This document shows, piece by piece, positions 31,738 through 34,262 of a DNA stretch of 34,262 nucleotides. The stretch comes from Hofstenia miamia (Eukaryota; Xenacoelomorpha; Acoela; Hofsteniidae). The DNA lies in the NCBI GenBank assembly GCA_900660155.1, contig CABFPE010000273.1, forward strand, positions 1,017,165-1,051,426, in the 5' to 3' direction. How positions within the stretch are numbered: position 1 is the stretch's first letter; each line of letters opens with the position of its first letter. Under the pieces are notes generated by a model. That model did no database searches. It saw only the letters and a program-made list of their open reading frames with translations, and was not told where the DNA came from. Both the position numbers and the translations under genes were made by a program.

Positions 31738-31965
31738 ATGAAATCCGACACACAAATGGATCAAATATTTCCTGCTTTTTATCATATAATTCATGCCGAG
31801 TTAGTATCTGTAACATTACAAAGTAAAAGGACTCTGAAAGAAAAATACATAATTAGTTCATTTTATAAAAAAAACAAAGCTGATTTCCACTTTACTATAA
31901 ATACTTACCCGAACGTCGCAATTAAAATGTCGAGACTTACAGTTCCACCATTGACATTCAGATAA
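31738..31965 (+). CDS. small hypothetical ORF, 75 codons
   Basis: ATG-initiated frame ending in TAA, with mixed codon use that is not obviously random, encoding a basic product (SKRTLKEKYIISSFYKKNK). No signal peptide, domain or splice signals were recognised. It may be chance. Confidence 0.15.
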   Translation: MKSDTQMDQIFPAFYHIIHAELVSVTLQSKRTLKEKYIISSFYKKNKADFHFTINTYPNVAIKMSRLTVPPLTFR

Positions 31966-32150
31966 AAAGAGAAATTCGTAATAAAACGTATAAAATTTAA
32001 ATTAAATCACAGACAAAAACATGAAAAAAATACTGAATATCACATCACAGTTGAAATCGATCCTAAATTTCGAGACCGATAGTTCGCTGCCAACAATTAA
32101 TTTCAGGACGCCGGCCTTTGGCCAATAAATTTGTATTACATTTTGTATTT

Positions 32151-32156
<6 letters not shown>

Positions 32157-32199
<43 letters not shown>
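32157..32199. repeat. (TA)n microsatellite
   Basis: About 20 TA units without interruption. Confidence 0.95.
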
Positions 32200-32200
<1 letters not shown>

Positions 32201-33580
32201 TATTTCATTTTTTTTACATTTTTTGAAATTTGACATGCACGGAGTCTCAACAGAGATACTAGATGCAAACTACACTATTTAGAGACTCACATCCAATGGC
32301 AAATTCGGAATTTAAAGGTTTAATTATTTGTTGAAGTATTTTTAAAAAAATAAAATACACTACATTTTTAAAACTCATGAATCGTCTGTCTTAAACGTCG
32401 ATTTTGTACAGAACTTGGGACGAATTATAACTTTGTGTAATCTAATGTGTTGGGCATATGACAGAAGTAAATCCCAAATGAAGGATATGACAGCTTCATA
32501 AAGCGCTTTAAATATAGTGAAATGCATTTCATTTCAATTGCAACTTAAAAATTTAGTGTCATTGACATTTTAAGTTTTATAAAGGTTGCTAATCAATGCA
32601 ATTTTAAACTTTTTAACTACGTTAATGCTATTTTATAACATTCTTTTATGAAACATAAAAACTTTGAGAAGATTTCAGACATAACTTTATGAATTGTTCC
32701 CCAATGCCTTGCAGCACTTTAATTCGAATTACGAGCGATGTAGTTAACAAAAACGTATGCGAAAATTTCTCATTTGCGGTTAGTTACATAGCCCGGACAT
32801 AAGGACGTCCGGAAATAGTGGAAATTTCATACATGGAGAGAGAGAGTGTGTACAATTTAGAGTTAATATATTAATTTTTGCAACAAATAATAACAATTCC
32901 AATTAATAATAGCAGAAGAACTTAAAATGCAAATATGAATGCATTTCGATATTTATTACGCATCTTTAAACATATGAAAAATTTATTATTAAATTTTTTC
33001 TTTGGTTTCACATGTATTTTCAGATACACTGGTAAACATTTGTCAAACAAGTTGTTTGTCAAAAACGTGTAATACAATTTTTTATAGTGCATCACCCCTT
33101 AACCATTCACACACACACAAAGTATAATATTTTTTGAAATTCTATTTCTAATTACAGGTTATATTACTAAAAAAAAGACTAATGAAAAATCCAGAGATCT
33201 TATATGCAGGCTTGCGTGGATCGAATATATTTTCCGATCGGTATCTAATCCAATCCACACAAACTTTCATGGTTCGATCAATACAGGATGCCTCGAAAGT
33301 GAGACAGAAAATTGCAGAAGCCTATCAATGTACATGAAGCTTTAAGAAAGGACTAATATTTAGATTAATATACCAAGCACGTAATTAACTCTCATGGCTT
33401 GATATGATTAACACACACGTATTAACATTGTCAAATTTCTACAAAAAAATGACTCTGAGTGAATATTCATTGTTCATTTTAAGATATTTTACTTAAGAAT
33501 TTACAATAAAATGAAGAACTTCATCTCTCATCCACTATGATCCATGGGTATCCATACAATATTTTCTGATCCATACATGA
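32200..33580. other. AT-rich non-coding stretch
   Basis: No gene recognised. It contains a short GAGAGAGAGAGTGTG patch near 32838 and CACACACACA near 33111. Confidence 0.5.
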
Positions 33581-33585
33581 ATTAG

Positions 33586-33804
33586 ATGGATGGATCCACA
33601 TTTAGATTAAGATTCTCGGCAACCCTGCGTATATGCGTAAAAGTTAAAAATCTGCTTAAATTAAATAATTTTTTAAACCTTTATTTTGATATCTATGATT
33701 TAGAAGATATCCATAAGCACATAAAGTACTCTTATGAACCAATTTCAAAATCTAAGAAATTTAAAACTACACAAAAGTTAATTGTGATTTTCCTATTAAT
33801 GTAG
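33586..33804 (+). CDS. small hypothetical ORF, 72 codons
   Basis: ATG start after AATTAG, ending in TAG. It encodes a basic, leucine- and lysine-rich sequence with YFDIYDLEDIHKHIKYSYEP in the middle. No family was recognised and no splice or promoter signals were seen, so it is only a weak candidate. Confidence 0.15.
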   Translation: MDGSTFRLRFSATLRICVKVKNLLKLNNFLNLYFDIYDLEDIHKHIKYSYEPISKSKKFKTTQKLIVIFLLM

Positions 33805-34262
33805 GAAGTTAGAATACATTTTGTGCATTTGATGGAGATGCATGGAGTAAGTAATTAGCATGCCTTTATACAACAAACTAGTTACAAAGTTTATTGCAAA
33901 TCTTCCTGAATAATTTAAATTATATTCACAAACACACAAGAAACCAGCAGTCAAACCAGTTGCTACATGTATTTGTGATGAAAAAGTTTCGGGTTGTTAA
34001 TAAATTTGAGGAATCATGTTTTGTTAAAATAGAAAAAAATACACAAACAAAACACTGTATTGCTGAAGCATGTATATTATTTTTACTCAATATTTGGGAT
34101 GTTGTTTCCTGATATCATCACTCAATACCTGCATTCTTCCTAAATTTCATACTCCCTATTCTCTAATAGAATCTTCCTTCTTATCGGCACATGAAAAATA
34201 GGTTCAGTACAATATAAATGTTGACCCCTCTGTTGATGGACTGATTATTGCCAATTTTTAGT
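33805..34262. other. AT-rich end of window
   Basis: A 72-codon frame at 33894-34112 starts at TTG and is unrecognised. Nothing else was seen. Confidence 0.4.

Overview
This is a eukaryotic, AT-rich (roughly two-thirds A+T) genomic window, most likely from an invertebrate animal and possibly an arthropod. The evidence is its composition, many (TA)n tracts, no operon-like packing, candidate splice signals, and a set of decayed animal-type transposable elements: Tc1/mariner, piggyBac-like, Penelope-like, a non-LTR reverse transcriptase relic, and short hAT-type MITEs. The species cannot be named from the sequence. No intact housekeeping gene, tRNA, rRNA or CRISPR array was recognised.

Layout. 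1-70 is an (AT)n tract. 1290-1601 is a hAT-type MITE (family A). 1771-2364 is a long plus-strand coding relic with one internal stop. 3570-4105 is a repeat region rich in AGTAAAGTAAAG. 5545-6190 holds a plus-strand remnant that resembles the C-terminal part of a non-LTR reverse transcriptase. 6654-6842 is a 65-bp tandem repeat. 8121-8430 and 8809-8980 are two nearly identical direct copies of a Penelope-like N-terminal segment, followed by a deleted Tc1 element (about 9105-10077). 11106-11455 is a perfectly bounded MITE (family B). 13691-14044 is a plus-strand coding relic. 14836-15548 is an inverted-repeat region built on CCACTGGTGG.

The best host-gene candidate is a two-exon minus-strand model at 15890-16832. 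It has a signal-peptide-like start, a phase-consistent intron, and TATA-like and E-box motifs upstream. 17920-18720 contains a piggyBac-like N-terminal relic. 20132-20512 is an unrecognised minus-strand coding relic. 22520-23550 is a second family B MITE, split by a third MITE (family C) with perfect 8-bp duplications on both sides; family C also contains an assembly gap. 26652-26980 is a second family A MITE in inverse orientation. 27366-29387 is a cluster of scrambled Penelope-like fragments: reverse transcriptase palm, linker to a GIY-YIG nuclease, reverse transcriptase motif A region, and N-terminal segment.

The window is therefore mainly a repeat graveyard with one plausible novel gene. 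No convincing new multi-gene system is visible. The most informative structures are the MITEs with recoverable target-site duplications, the nested insertion that dates families B and C relative to each other, the Penelope-like arrangement, and the unrecognised coding stretches.
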